Part shown: positions 23,649-30,852 of the stretch, piece by piece
Position numbering within the stretch: the stretch's first letter is position 1
Layout of the letters: each line of letters starts with the position of its first letter
Assembly (NCBI GenBank): GCA_017432425.1
Contig: JAFRJE010000002.1
Span: 1-64,000, forward strand
Source of the DNA: Candidatus Saccharimonadota bacterium
GTDB taxonomy: Bacteria; Patescibacteriota; Saccharimonadia; Saccharimonadales; Saccharimonadaceae
Direction of reading: 5' to 3'
DNA length: 64,000 nucleotides
Notes under the pieces: model-generated
What the model saw: the letters and a program-made list of their open reading frames with translations, nothing else
The model's database searches: none
What the model was told of the DNA's origin: nothing
Program-made: the position numbers and the translations under genes

Positions 23649-23852
23649 ATGAGTATTGAAGCTCGCGATATGATGATTGGAACGCTCAATGAGCAGTATC
23701 GTAGCGACATTACGAAAGTGATTGAGAAAATGAACGCCGGGTTCTATCCGCGGATGTCCGACGGTTTTGCCGCTCAGGATCAAATCCGAACCGAGCACCT
23801 CGCCTCTGTCATGGCGATTCATCACCGCTACGCTACCTCGCAGGCTATTTGA
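23649..23852 (+). CDS. Small hypothetical protein, 67 aa
   Basis: No family recognised. It is soluble and mostly helical, with several histidines and methionines near the end (TEHLASVMAIHHRYATSQAI). The gene is credible because everything around it is complete: a TTGACA-17-TAAAAT promoter, a near-perfect AGGAGGTG ribosome site 7 nt before the ATG, and a strong terminator. A GTG at 23640 overlaps the ribosome site and is rejected. It occupies the place between nusG and rplK where other bacteria have nothing. High expression is implied by the signals. Confidence 0.7.
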   Translation: MSIEARDMMIGTLNEQYRSDITKVIEKMNAGFYPRMSDGFAAQDQIRTEHLASVMAIHHRYATSQAI

Positions 23853-23876
23853 CTTATCTAAAACCTATAACTCAAA

Positions 23877-23908
23877 ACCCCGCCCTATCTCTAGAGCGGG
23901 GTATTTTT
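23877..23908 (+). terminator. Intrinsic terminator of the 67-aa gene
   Basis: ACCCCGC pairs with GCGGGGT, with an inner CTA/TAG, followed by ATTTTT. Confidence 0.88.
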
Positions 23909-23958
23909 CAGATTTTTTCGGAGCTCGACTCCGCGCTTTGAACTCTTAGTCTTATCTG

Positions 23959-24387
23959 TTAATCGACGACTTCAACGCCCATCGAGCGCGCAGTTCCAGC
24001 GACAACTTTAACAGCACCGTCGAGGTCGATTGCGTTCATCTGGTTCATTTTTTTCTTCGCGATTTCTTCAAGCTGGGCGCGGGTAATTTTTCCGACTTTT
24101 TCCGTATTCGGACGACCCGAACCTTTTTCGAGTTTAATTGTTTCGCGGATTAAATCATCAACCGGCTGACCGAGACAAGTCCAATCGAACGTCCTATCTT
24201 CATAAACTCGGATATGGACGATTACGTTTTTCCCCATAAACTCTTTCGTCGCCTCGTTAAACGGGTTGATAAAATCCATCATATTTAAGCCCCATTGACC
24301 AAGCGTCGAGCCAACTGGAGGTCCAGCCGTCGCTCTGCCGCCAGGAACACGGAGTTTAAGATTACCAATAACCTTTTTACCTGCCAT
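23959..24387 (-). CDS. rplK: 50S ribosomal protein L11
   Basis: Large-subunit stalk-base protein that binds 23S rRNA and takes part in factor binding. The sequence GNLKLRVPGGRATAGPPVGSTLGQWGLNMMDFI and the C-terminal LEEIAKKKMNQMNAIDLDGAVKVVAGTARSMGVEV are diagnostic. 142 aa, standard. It is on the minus strand, divergent from rplA, although the two are normally adjacent and co-directional. TATAAT at 24443-24438, an AAGGA site before the ATG and a leader of about 45 nt containing the palindrome TTCTAATTAGAA (24412-24423) precede it. Confidence 0.97.
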   Translation of the reverse strand: MAGKKVIGNLKLRVPGGRATAGPPVGSTLGQWGLNMMDFINPFNEATKEFMGKNVIVHIRVYEDRTFDWTCLGQPVDDLIRETIKLEKGSGRPNTEKVGKITRAQLEEIAKKKMNQMNAIDLDGAVKVVAGTARSMGVEVVD

Positions 24388-24470
24388 ATTTTTCCTTTTA
24401 AAGCTTAAGTTTTCTAATTAGAATGCGTAACGGGCTAATTATACTAAATCTCTTGAAAAAAGTAAAGGTC

Positions 24471-24562
24471 TATGCTAAAATAATCTCTATTATTAACCTA
24501 AGTCGGGAGAGCTGTAAAAACGTCTAGCTCGCTATTACCGCAAGAAAGGAAAATCTATTTTT
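24471..24562 (+). promoter_or_regulatory. Promoter and leader of rplA
   Basis: TATGCTAAAAT (24471-24481) is followed by a leader of about 75 nt. GAGCT and AGCTC (around 24510-24531) can form a hairpin, and AAAGGA lies about 12 nt before the ATG. Ribosomal L1 represses its own mRNA in other bacteria; no L1-site consensus was recognised here, so autoregulation is only a possibility. Confidence 0.5.
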
Positions 24563-25510
24563 ATGGCTAAAAAAGCCGAAGAAGAAGTTAAAGAAAAAGC
24601 CGTCGTCGAAGAGACTACGGAAGTTGTCGAAACTCCGGAAACCGAAGCTAAAGAAGAGGCGAAAGAAGAAAAGTTCGCTAAGTCCGGAAAAAAGTCTAAA
24701 AAACATCTCGAAGAGGTTAAAGCCGAAGAGGAACGCCAAGCCCGAAAAGAAGAACGCGCGAAAGAAGAGGCAGAAGCTAAAGAAAAACCAAAAGGCGAAG
24801 CCCCGAAAACCCGCCCTCTAATCGAACGCCGCGGAAAGAACTATAGAAAAGCCGCTGAATTGATTGAAAAGGAAAAAGTTTATAACCTTAAAGACGCTCT
24901 CGACCTCGCGATTAAGACTAAAGCCGTAAAATTCGACTCGACCGTCGAGGCGCACGTTCGTCTCGGCGTTGACCCGCGTCAGGCTGACCAAAATATCCGA
25001 ACGACTGTCGTTCTTCCGAACGGAAACGGTAAAACCGTCCGCGTTGCTGTTTTTGCTCCGCTCGACGAAGCGAAAAAAGCCGCTGCTGCCGGCGCTGATA
25101 TCGCCGAAGATGCCGAATTTTTGAAACGTCTCGAAAAAGGCGAAATCGCTTTCGACGTTTTAATTTCTACTCCGGCTTATATGCCGAAGCTCGGAAAATT
25201 CGCTCGCTTCCTCGGTCCGAAAGGTTTAATGCCGAACCCGAAAGCCGGAACCGTAACGACCGATCTTGAAAAAGCCGTTAAAGAAGCGAAAGCCGGAAAG
25301 GTCGAATATCGCGTCGACAAACAATCCATCGTTCATATCGGTCTCGGGAAAACCTCTTTCGGAGCGGAAAAACTCCTCGAGAACGCGAACGTTTTCTTCG
25401 ATTCCCTAAAAGCCCAAAAACCTGCGTCCCTAAAGGGTCAATACGTCAAATCCGTCTTCATTACGACGACTATGGGCCCCTCGATTCAAATCGAGAACCT
25501 CTATAATTAG
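24563..25510 (+). CDS. rplA: 50S ribosomal protein L1 with charged N-terminal extension
   Basis: Binds 23S rRNA at the L1 stalk. The core starts near residue 84 (RGKNYRKAAELIEKEKVYNLKDALDLAI) and contains the diagnostic GPKGLMPNPKAGTVT and IGKTSF-like segments. The first 83 residues are almost entirely lysine, glutamate and alanine, an extension absent from typical 230-aa L1. It begins with MAKKAEEEVKEK, and no better internal start with a ribosome site was seen. Ends at a good terminator; rplJ and rplL do not follow on this strand. Confidence 0.96.
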   Translation: MAKKAEEEVKEKAVVEETTEVVETPETEAKEEAKEEKFAKSGKKSKKHLEEVKAEEERQARKEERAKEEAEAKEKPKGEAPKTRPLIERRGKNYRKAAELIEKEKVYNLKDALDLAIKTKAVKFDSTVEAHVRLGVDPRQADQNIRTTVVLPNGNGKTVRVAVFAPLDEAKKAAAAGADIAEDAEFLKRLEKGEIAFDVLISTPAYMPKLGKFARFLGPKGLMPNPKAGTVTTDLEKAVKEAKAGKVEYRVDKQSIVHIGLGKTSFGAEKLLENANVFFDSLKAQKPASLKGQYVKSVFITTTMGPSIQIENLYN

Positions 25511-25532
25511 TTAAACCCTAACTACCTCTAAA

Positions 25533-25563
25533 AAGGCTCTCTGGCTTAACAGAGAGTCTTTTT
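25533..25563 (+). terminator. Intrinsic terminator of rplA
   Basis: AAGGCTCTCTG and CAGAGAGTCTT form an 11-bp stem (one G:T) around GCTTAA, followed by TTT. Confidence 0.88.
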
Positions 25564-25566
25564 CTA

Positions 25567-25595
25567 TTGACTTTTTCGCTAATCTGTGATATAAT
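25567..25595 (+). promoter_or_regulatory. Canonical promoter of a small gene
   Basis: TTGACT and TATAAT separated by 17 bases. The -35 overlaps the U tract of the rplA terminator. Confidence 0.75.
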
Positions 25596-25644
25596 AGAAA
25601 GATAGAGTTAATCTCTTGTATTTTTTATCTAGGAGGGATTTCTA

Positions 25645-25899
25645 ATGTCCGAATCCAGATTGGTTTGTACGGAAAGCGATACTCTCGCGACCGCGCTGAC
25701 CCAGTGCGAAGAGCAGGTCAACCGCTACCTGACTAGCCCTGACGGCTGGGATTTCGCCATCGGAACCGGCTATGCCGTCAAAGTATTCTATACCGACGGC
25801 CTGACTTGCTGGCCAAGGTTTTTCGTCTCTGCTACTCTCGTCCGCGAGCGCACCGAATCCGACAATAAAAAGCCGACCCGTCTCACTGACGTCTTCTGA
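25645..25899 (+). CDS. Small hypothetical protein, 84 aa
   Basis: No family recognised. The middle holds a short tryptophan- and glycine-containing segment (SPDGWDFAIGTGYAVKVFY); there are three cysteines and no membrane segment. The gene has a complete 17-spaced promoter, an AGGAGGG site 7-8 nt before the ATG and its own terminator, exactly the architecture of the 67-aa gene at 23649. The two proteins are not obviously similar in sequence. Confidence 0.7.
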   Translation: MSESRLVCTESDTLATALTQCEEQVNRYLTSPDGWDFAIGTGYAVKVFYTDGLTCWPRFFVSATLVRERTESDNKKPTRLTDVF

Positions 25900-25911
25900 C
25901 AATCTCCCCCC

Positions 25912-25935
25912 GCGCCCCTAATCGGGCGCTTTTTC
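25912..25935 (+). terminator. Intrinsic terminator of the 84-aa gene
   Basis: GCGCCC-CTAATC-GGGCGC followed by TTTTTT. Confidence 0.88.
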
Positions 25936-25967
25936 TTCCTTAAAAGCATCTATGTTATACTTGGAAT

Positions 25968-26366
25968 ATGTCCAAACAAAAAACGTTCGGCCTCATTATA
26001 AGAGCAGGTCTAAAACCATTTCCGAATCGCGATGAGATTACCTGCGGAAGTTTATTGTCGGAATATTTTAGAAGCAATATCGAATTTCTACCCTCATCTT
26101 CCAATTCAAAATCTCCAGATTTCCTCATTGAACACCTAAACCAACGCTGGGAATTAAAAACGATTTACGGCAATACTAAAAATACAATTCATCATGCTTT
26201 CAAAAGAAGCAATGGGCAATCGGAAAATCTGATTATTTCCCTAAAAAGAACGAAAATGCGCCCAAAATCCGCAATAGCCGCCATAAAACGCGAGCTAAAA
26301 ATTAGCAATAAAAAGAGAATAATCCTAATATCTAAAGAAGATAAAATTGTTGTTATTAAACAATAA
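25968..26366 (+). CDS. CdiA-type tRNA nuclease-like protein (orphan toxin candidate)
   Basis: 132 aa, cytoplasmic, no secretion signal. The central block SKSPDFLIEHLNQRWELKTIYGNTKNTIHHAFKRSNGQSENLIISL resembles the C-terminal tRNase toxin domain of some CdiA proteins, a PD-(D/E)xK-like nuclease fold: D in PDFLI, E and K in WELKT, then NTI and GQS-N-II. It stands alone, without a delivery module or a recognisable immunity gene. TATACT lies 6 nt before the ATG (leaderless). Codon use is AT-rich and unlike adjacent genes, suggesting transfer. A structured RNA gene begins about 20 nt downstream. The motif resemblance is good; toxicity is inference. Confidence 0.6.
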   Translation: MSKQKTFGLIIRAGLKPFPNRDEITCGSLLSEYFRSNIEFLPSSSNSKSPDFLIEHLNQRWELKTIYGNTKNTIHHAFKRSNGQSENLIISLKRTKMRPKSAIAAIKRELKISNKKRIILISKEDKIVVIKQ

Positions 26367-26384
26367 TTATGTTAAAATAGGATT

Positions 26385-26557
26385 AACAACCTTGCGGTTG
26401 CTCGGGATTGAGAGAATATCGAAAGCATCCCTTGGGCTCGCACGTTGCATTGGCGACTACCGCGAAAACCCGTAGGAGTAAATAGCTCCTAAAACTTTAA
26501 GAAAAAGATTTTTCTTTTGAAGCGTATGCGGCGTCCGCGCCTAAAGTACGCTTTTTT
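26385..26557 (+). ncRNA. Structured RNA gene of unknown family, about 173 nt
   Basis: A TATG-T-TAAAAT promoter (26368-26378) and a strong terminator (26520-26557) enclose 170 bases with no reading frame. Visible hairpins: CAACC-TTGC-GGTTG, GGGAT...ATCCC, TAGGAG-TAAATAG-CTCCTA and AAGAAAAA...TTTTTCTT. Size is near that of 6S RNA, but the sequence does not show the 6S, SRP, tmRNA or RNase P signatures I looked for. It follows the toxin-like gene and is convergent with the next gene. Confidence 0.65.
26520..26557 (+). terminator. Terminator of the structured RNA
   Basis: AAGCGTA pairs with TACGCTT, enclosing an inner GGCG-TCCG-CGCC hairpin, followed by TTTTTT. Confidence 0.85.
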
Positions 26558-26565
26558 CTTGCCTG

Positions 26566-26589
26566 AAAAATCCCCGCGCGGAGCGGGGA
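26566..26589 (-). terminator. Terminator of the 184-aa membrane protein gene
   Basis: On the minus strand CCCCGC pairs with GCGGGG, followed by ATTTTT. It lies 10 nt after the stop at 26599. Confidence 0.8.
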
Positions 26590-26598
26590 GGAAAGATA

Positions 26599-27153
26599 TT
26601 AACCACAGACCGCAAATAAATCTGACCAGTCGAAATCGTAAAGGTTATAATCTGAAACTGATTCGACGTAAGACTTCGGAACATAATACCGGTAATAATA
26701 TGAGGAATCGGTCTTAAAGTAGTGTTTCCCAAGAAACTTGATAGAGTAAATAGTTTTCTTGTGATAGTATTCGCGTCTCAGCTCGGCATCATTATTGTTG
26801 AGGACAATAATCTCGGAGTTCTCTCGTTTGGTATAGCCAACCGACTCGTCTGTTCTTGAAATATGGACTTCTCCGAGATCGCCAACGGCTTCGTTAAGCA
26901 TTGAGAAAATGATCCTGCCGTCCGCATCCTCGTTAATTGAAGTTAGCGGCTCGCTACTGATTAGCGCGGTATAAGTTGCGATTCGTTCGGAATCTAAAAC
27001 CGACCAACCAGCAGAGACCAACGCTATCGAAATTATGAGCAGAAACGCCCAAAGCAGCTGCGACTTATCTTTGGCGTTGGTATAGAGCCGTACGACGCTT
27101 ATCGCAAAGCCGAAAATTCCAATCCACATACCGTTAGTCAAGAGTTCGTACAT
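26599..27153 (-). CDS. Hypothetical two-helix membrane protein
   Basis: 184 aa, no family recognised. Two membrane helices (residues about 8-25 and 33-51) are followed by a polar domain of about 130 residues rich in tyrosine near the end (SSYYYRYYVPKSYV). Topology suggests the C-terminal domain lies on the same side as the N-terminus. An AGGAGGG site lies 6-7 nt before the ATG; TATAAT is at 27194-27189. It is separated from rplL upstream by a terminator, so it is an independent unit. Confidence 0.7.
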   Translation of the reverse strand: MYELLTNGMWIGIFGFAISVVRLYTNAKDKSQLLWAFLLIISIALVSAGWSVLDSERIATYTALISSEPLTSINEDADGRIIFSMLNEAVGDLGEVHISRTDESVGYTKRENSEIIVLNNNDAELRREYYHKKTIYSIKFLGKHYFKTDSSYYYRYYVPKSYVESVSDYNLYDFDWSDLFAVCG

Positions 27154-27197
27154 GCCAGTCCCTCCTTTTAAGGTACAAAATTAGTTTAATTATACAA

Positions 27198-27228
27198 CAA
27201 AAAGTCCTCCCCGTAAAGGGAGGACTTC
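27198..27228 (-). terminator. Intrinsic terminator of rplJ-rplL
   Basis: AAGTCCTCCC and GGGAGGACTT form a 10-bp stem, followed on the minus strand by a T tract. Confidence 0.88.
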
Positions 27229-27270
27229 TCTGAAATAAAATTCGCTAATCTTTTTAAAGTTTCCTTAAAC

Positions 27271-27651
27271 TTAGGCGAGCTCGACGGTTGCGCCAGCTTC
27301 CTCAAGAGCTTTCTTGAGAGCTTCGGCTTCGTCTTTCTTAACTTTCTCTTTAACGGTCGCCGGAGCGCCATCAACGATCGCTTTCGCTTCGCCGAGACCA
27401 AGTCCAGTCGCTTCTTTAACGGCTTTAATGACCGCAATTTTCTGAGCGCCAGCTTCTTTCAAAACGACGTCAAATTCGGATTTTTCTTCCGCGGCAGCAG
27501 CCCCACCTTCAGCCGGAGCAGCAGCAACGGCGACAGCGGCAGCAGCCGGTTCGATTCCGTATTCGTCCTTAAGAACATTTTTTAGTTCGTTAACTTCGAG
27601 AACTGTTAATTTAACGAGTTCTTCGGCTAATTTTTTAATATCAGTAGCCAT
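27271..27651 (-). CDS. rplL: 50S ribosomal protein L7/L12
   Basis: Stalk protein that recruits translation factors. The N-terminal dimerisation domain ([22 protein letters not shown]), alanine-rich hinge (about residues 36-56) and C-terminal domain ([39 protein letters not shown]) are all in place. 126 aa, standard. AAAGGA lies 7-8 nt before the ATG. It follows rplJ by 20 nt in the usual order. Confidence 0.97.
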   Translation of the reverse strand: MATDIKKLAEELVKLTVLEVNELKNVLKDEYGIEPAAAAVAVAAAPAEGGAAAAEEKSEFDVVLKEAGAQKIAVIKAVKEATGLGLGEAKAIVDGAPATVKEKVKKDEAEALKKALEEAGATVELA

Positions 27652-27671
27652 AAAATTTCCTTTCTATATTA

Positions 27672-28196
27672 TTAAGCGTTTGCTTTTTGCTCTAATCCAG
27701 AGATAATTCCAGATAGAGAGCCAGAGGTCGCAGAAATAACGTCGTTGACCGGGGAGAGAAGCGTCGCAACGACTTGGGCAATCATCTCGTTCTTCGACGG
27801 CATCGCAGCGAGAGCCTTAACGTCCGCCTCTGAGAGCGCGTTCCCGAGGTCATTAAACCCGCCCGCGAGCTGTAAGGCTTCGTGGGTCTTTGCGAAGTTC
27901 GCGAGAACTTTCGCCGGGACAACTTCGTCGTCCGCGGAAACCGCATAGAGGAGTTGACCAGTTAAACCGGTCGTATCCGTATCTTTATAGACCGCGATTT
28001 CGTTCATCGCAACTCTAACGAGACGATTTTTGACGACTTTAATTTTTACGCCCGCTTCTCGAGCGGCTTTTCGAAGCTCCTGAAGTTCAGCAACCGTCAA
28101 GCCTTGATAGCGCGCATAAACCGTCGTCTTCGCAGACGAAAGAAGTTCGGTTAAATCTTTGACCAAAGTATTCTTTTTATCTTTAGAGATAGCCAT
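27672..28196 (-). CDS. rplJ: 50S ribosomal protein L10
   Basis: Anchors L7/L12 dimers to the ribosome. SKDKKNTLVKDLTELLSSAKTTVYARYQGLTVAELQELRKAAREAGVKIKVVKNRLV is typical of the N-terminal domain, and the C-terminal helix that binds L7/L12 follows. 174 aa. CAAAGGAA precedes the ATG by about 5 nt. An L10 leader RNA lies upstream, so translation of rplJ-rplL is likely held in check by L10 binding its own mRNA. Confidence 0.97.
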   Translation of the reverse strand: MAISKDKKNTLVKDLTELLSSAKTTVYARYQGLTVAELQELRKAAREAGVKIKVVKNRLVRVAMNEIAVYKDTDTTGLTGQLLYAVSADDEVVPAKVLANFAKTHEALQLAGGFNDLGNALSEADVKALAAMPSKNEMIAQVVATLLSPVNDVISATSGSLSGIISGLEQKANA

Positions 28197-28249
28197 TTTC
28201 GATTCCTTTGGTTTAAGTTTTATATTAGATTAGCGAATTTTTAAACACC

Positions 28250-28324
28250 GTTACCAATCTAAAACAAGAAATTAGCCTCGGCGACATGATTAAGAGTTTT
28301 AACTCCGTCGCTGTCTTTGGTAAC
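28250..28324 (-). ncRNA. L10 (rplJ) leader RNA
   Basis: On the minus strand the leader contains AAAGACAGCGACGG and GTCGCCGAGG, the conserved halves of the ribosomal L10 leader, enclosed by an 8-bp closing stem GTTACCAA (28324-28317) with TTGGTAAC (28257-28250). The family is known to bind the L10-L12 complex and repress translation. It lies about 55 nt before the rplJ ATG. Confidence 0.85.
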
Positions 28325-28332
28325 TGTCGAGA

Positions 28333-28338
28333 ATTATA
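28333..28338 (-). promoter_or_regulatory. -10 box of the rplJ-rplL operon
   Basis: TATAAT on the minus strand, about 9 nt before the L10 leader closing stem. The divergent rlmH promoter TAAAAT (28350-28355) is only 12 bases away. Confidence 0.7.
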
Positions 28339-28363
28339 CCAAAATATGTTAAAATTGTAAAGT

Positions 28364-28795
28364 ATGATAAAAATAATCGCTGGCGGAAAGAAAAACGCGC
28401 CCGAATATAATTCTCTAATCGAGCAATACCAAAAACGGGTAAAAAAGCCGTTTGATTTTTCTTTCGAATTTTATGAAGAAGAAAAACTCGAGAAATTTCT
28501 CGAAAAATGGGACTTTAGCTCGCGCGATTTTATTATTCTCGCTGACGAACGCGGGAAAAATCTCTCTTCGCCCGAGTTCTCTCGGCTTCTCGAGAAAAAT
28601 TTTAATAATTCAAAAGATATCATTATTATTATCGGCGGCGCGTTCGGAGTTTCCGAAGAAGTCCGAGAAAAAGCGGATTTTGTCTGGAGCTTCTCGAACC
28701 TCGTTTTTCCGCATCAACTCTCTCGCCTCCTTGTTGCCGAACAAATCTACCGCGCCCAGGAAATCTCTCGCGGCGGAAAATATCATCACGAATAA
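28364..28795 (+). CDS. rlmH: 23S rRNA (pseudouridine1915-N3)-methyltransferase RlmH
   Basis: SPOUT-fold methyltransferase acting on helix 69 of 23S rRNA in assembled ribosomes. Motifs IILADERGKNLSSPEFS, IIIIIGGAFGVSEEVREKAD and the C-terminal FPHQLSRLLVAEQIYRAQEISRGGKYHHE are unmistakable. At 143 aa it is about 12-15 residues shorter than usual, with a short N-terminus. TATG-T-TAAAAT (28345-28355) ends 8 nt before the ATG, leaderless type. Confidence 0.95.
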   Translation: MIKIIAGGKKNAPEYNSLIEQYQKRVKKPFDFSFEFYEEEKLEKFLEKWDFSSRDFIILADERGKNLSSPEFSRLLEKNFNNSKDIIIIIGGAFGVSEEVREKADFVWSFSNLVFPHQLSRLLVAEQIYRAQEISRGGKYHHE

Positions 28796-28875
28796 TTTTT
28801 CTTTTTTACAACAATTTTTAAGTTACGTCTGTTATTTTTGTGGAAAAACTTAACGAAAACTTTGGCTAAAAATCG

Positions 28876-28904
28876 TTGACTTTTTAGTTCCTCGCGCGTA
28901 TTAT
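28876..28904 (+). promoter_or_regulatory. Canonical promoter upstream of the dnaX operon
   Basis: TTGACT, 17 bases, TATTAT (a TATAAT also starts at 28902). CCTCGCG (28890-28896) in the spacer is the inverse of CGCGAGG (28935-28941) at the ribosome site, a possible operator. Confidence 0.6.
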
Positions 28905-28943
28905 AATACTAGTACTATATAAAAATAGACAGGACGCGAGGTG

Positions 28944-29462
28944 ATGTCTGAACTACCAGAAAAACAAATAAAACGCTTGCGCAGCCTTATCCAGGATGCC
29001 GAAACGAATTTAGCTGCGGCTAAAGAGCTTTTAAACTCTGTTCTTGGCGACGGCGACATTATTACCGCCCCTCGCGAAACTGTAATTTCCGACCCTGACG
29101 GGAAGATTATCGAGGGCGTCTTCGACGGTCAGATTATGATTGGCCCCGACGGGAAGAACTACCCCGTCCCCGCGAACTACGCTTCGAAGTCGAAGCTCGT
29201 TGAGGGCGATTTGATGAAGTTGACAATTGCCCCTGACGGAAAATTCCTCTACAAACAAATCGGTCCCGTTGAACGTCGAACCGTAATCGGAACTTTAATT
29301 CGCCATGATGATAAATATTACGTCGAAGTCTCCGGTCGCGAATACGAAATCCTTTACGCTTCCGTAACATATTTCCATCTCAAAGAGGGTTCTCAAGTCT
29401 CCGTCGTTATTCCCGCGAATAACGAAGATGCCGCTTGGGCCGCCGTCGAAGCCGCACTATGA
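28944..29462 (+). CDS. Hypothetical protein upstream of dnaX
   Basis: 172 aa, family not recognised. An N-terminal coiled coil (EKQIKRLRSLIQDAETNLAAAKELL, residues 6-30) is followed by beta-rich segments with two repeated-looking DPDGK/GPDGKNYPVP turns, ending in YFHLKEGSQVSVVIPANNEDAAW, which hints at small barrel folds. No membrane segment. The ATG at 28944 is chosen; the GTG just before it overlaps GAGG. It is 16 nt upstream of dnaX with no terminator, so the two are co-transcribed and a replication or RNA-related role is conceivable. Confidence 0.65.
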   Translation: MSELPEKQIKRLRSLIQDAETNLAAAKELLNSVLGDGDIITAPRETVISDPDGKIIEGVFDGQIMIGPDGKNYPVPANYASKSKLVEGDLMKLTIAPDGKFLYKQIGPVERRTVIGTLIRHDDKYYVEVSGREYEILYASVTYFHLKEGSQVSVVIPANNEDAAWAAVEAAL

Positions 29463-29478
29463 AATTAGCGAGATAACT

Positions 29479-30852
29479 ATGCTCGCCCTCTACCGAAAAT
29501 ATCGCCCAAAAACCTTAGCCGAAGTCGTCGGTCAACCCCAGATAACCACTCCGCTCGAAAACGCCCTAAAATCCGGAAAAATTTCTCATTCTTACCTTTT
29601 TACTGGACCGCGTGGTTGCGGAAAAACCTCAGTCGCGAGGATTCTTGCGCACGAAATCAATAATTTCCCCTATGAACTCGAAGATTCTTATCTTGATATT
29701 GTCGAAATCGACGCCGCGAGCAATACCGGCGTCGACAATATCCGCGAGCTTCGCGAAAAAGCGACTATTCTCCCCTCGAAAGGGAAGTATAAAGTCTATA
29801 TTATCGACGAAGTCCACATGCTCAGCAAGTCCGCCTTTAACGCTCTCTTAAAAACCCTCGAGGAACCGCCCGCCCATGTCATCTTTATCCTCGCGACAAC
29901 CGACCTCGAAAAAGTCCCCGTTACAATTACCTCCCGCTCCCAAGTCTTCCATTTCTATCTCGTCGGCGAAGAGATTTTGCTCCCTTATCTAAAAGAAATT
30001 TCTAAAAAAGAGAACATAAAAATCTCCGACTCCGCCCTGAAAGTTATTATTTCTCGCGGCGGCGGTTCGTTCCGCGATTCGCTTTCGCTTCTTGATCAAG
30101 TTTCCTCTCTTGGCGACGGAAAAACCGAAATCTCTGAAGCAGAAATTGCCTCCGCCCTCGGTCTGCCGCTTGCTTCCGAACTTTCCGCTCTTCTCGAAGC
30201 CTATAAATCCGGCGACCTGAACGGGGTTTCCGAAAAACTAAAATCCCTCCTCTCTGAGGGTCTAAAACCCGAAACTCTCGCCGAAGAAATAATAAAAAAG
30301 ATTCTAAAATCCCCCGAACCCGAACTCCTCCCGCTCCTTGAAAAACTTCCCTCCGTTTCCGCCCCGTTCCCCGAAGCGAAACTTTTGCTCAGTCTAACGA
30401 ACTTTTCGAAGCTAAAAATTCCCGCCCCGCTTCCGGACAACCGCACGCCCGAAAAACCCGCTCCAACCCCTGTTAGGCAAAAAGTTCAAGCGCGTATGAA
30501 AACTCCGCAAATTTCCGCCGAAAAACCGACCGATTTTAACGAATCCGCGTTCTTCGACGCCGTAAAACTCGCTAACCCCGCCGTCTTCCAACAACTTCAA
30601 AAATGCGATCTTCGCTTCGAAAATGGCGTCTTAAATCTCTATCCCGATAAAAAAATCATTAAATCAATCCTCTCCCGCCCGAATAATTTCGAAATCCTTT
30701 CCGCGAACGTCTCAGAAAATGTCAAAATTACTCTCCACGACCCCGAGGAAAAATTAAAAATCTCCGAGTCCGACTCCGCGCTCTCAAAAATTTCTGATAT
30801 AATGGGAAAAGGTATAAAGGAGGTCGATAGTGGAGGAGGAATCCCGTTCTAG
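29479..30852 (+). CDS. dnaX: DNA polymerase III subunit gamma/tau
   Basis: ATPase motor of the clamp loader. LYRKYRPKTLAEVVGQ opens the protein, Walker A is GPRGCGKTSVARIL, Walker B-like IIDEVHMLSKSAFNALLKTLEEP and sensor TTDLEKVPVTITSRSQVFHF follow, with domain III after residue 220 and a short tau-like tail. The four-cysteine zinc module that normally follows Walker A is absent: the space is filled by HEINNFPYELEDS. The ATG at 29479 is favoured because upstream codons overlap the preceding gene. The linker near residue 335 is encoded by a repeat also found at 11703. The 3' end overlaps dnaB by 23 nt. Confidence 0.94.
   Translation: MLALYRKYRPKTLAEVVGQPQITTPLENALKSGKISHSYLFTGPRGCGKTSVARILAHEINNFPYELEDSYLDIVEIDAASNTGVDNIRELREKATILPSKGKYKVYIIDEVHMLSKSAFNALLKTLEEPPAHVIFILATTDLEKVPVTITSRSQVFHFYLVGEEILLPYLKEISKKENIKISDSALKVIISRGGGSFRDSLSLLDQVSSLGDGKTEISEAEIASALGLPLASELSALLEAYKSGDLNGVSEKLKSLLSEGLKPETLAEEIIKKILKSPEPELLPLLEKLPSVSAPFPEAKLLLSLTNFSKLKIPAPLPDNRTPEKPAPTPVRQKVQARMKTPQISAEKPTDFNESAFFDAVKLANPAVFQQLQKCDLRFENGVLNLYPDKKIIKSILSRPNNFEILSANVSENVKITLHDPEEKLKISESDSALSKISDIMGKGIKEVDSGGGIPF
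30464..30512 (+). repeat. Repeat copy B inside dnaX
   Basis: Matches the intergenic copy at 11703-11752 over about 50 bases with one indel. It encodes TPVRQKVQARMKTPQ in the non-conserved linker between the AAA/domain III part and the C-terminus. Confidence 0.7.

Noticed and set aside
28845-28860. DnaA-box-like TGTGGAAAA between rlmH and the dnaX operon, possible origin
   Set aside because: A single poor match with no box cluster, no AT-rich unwinding region and no dnaA gene nearby.
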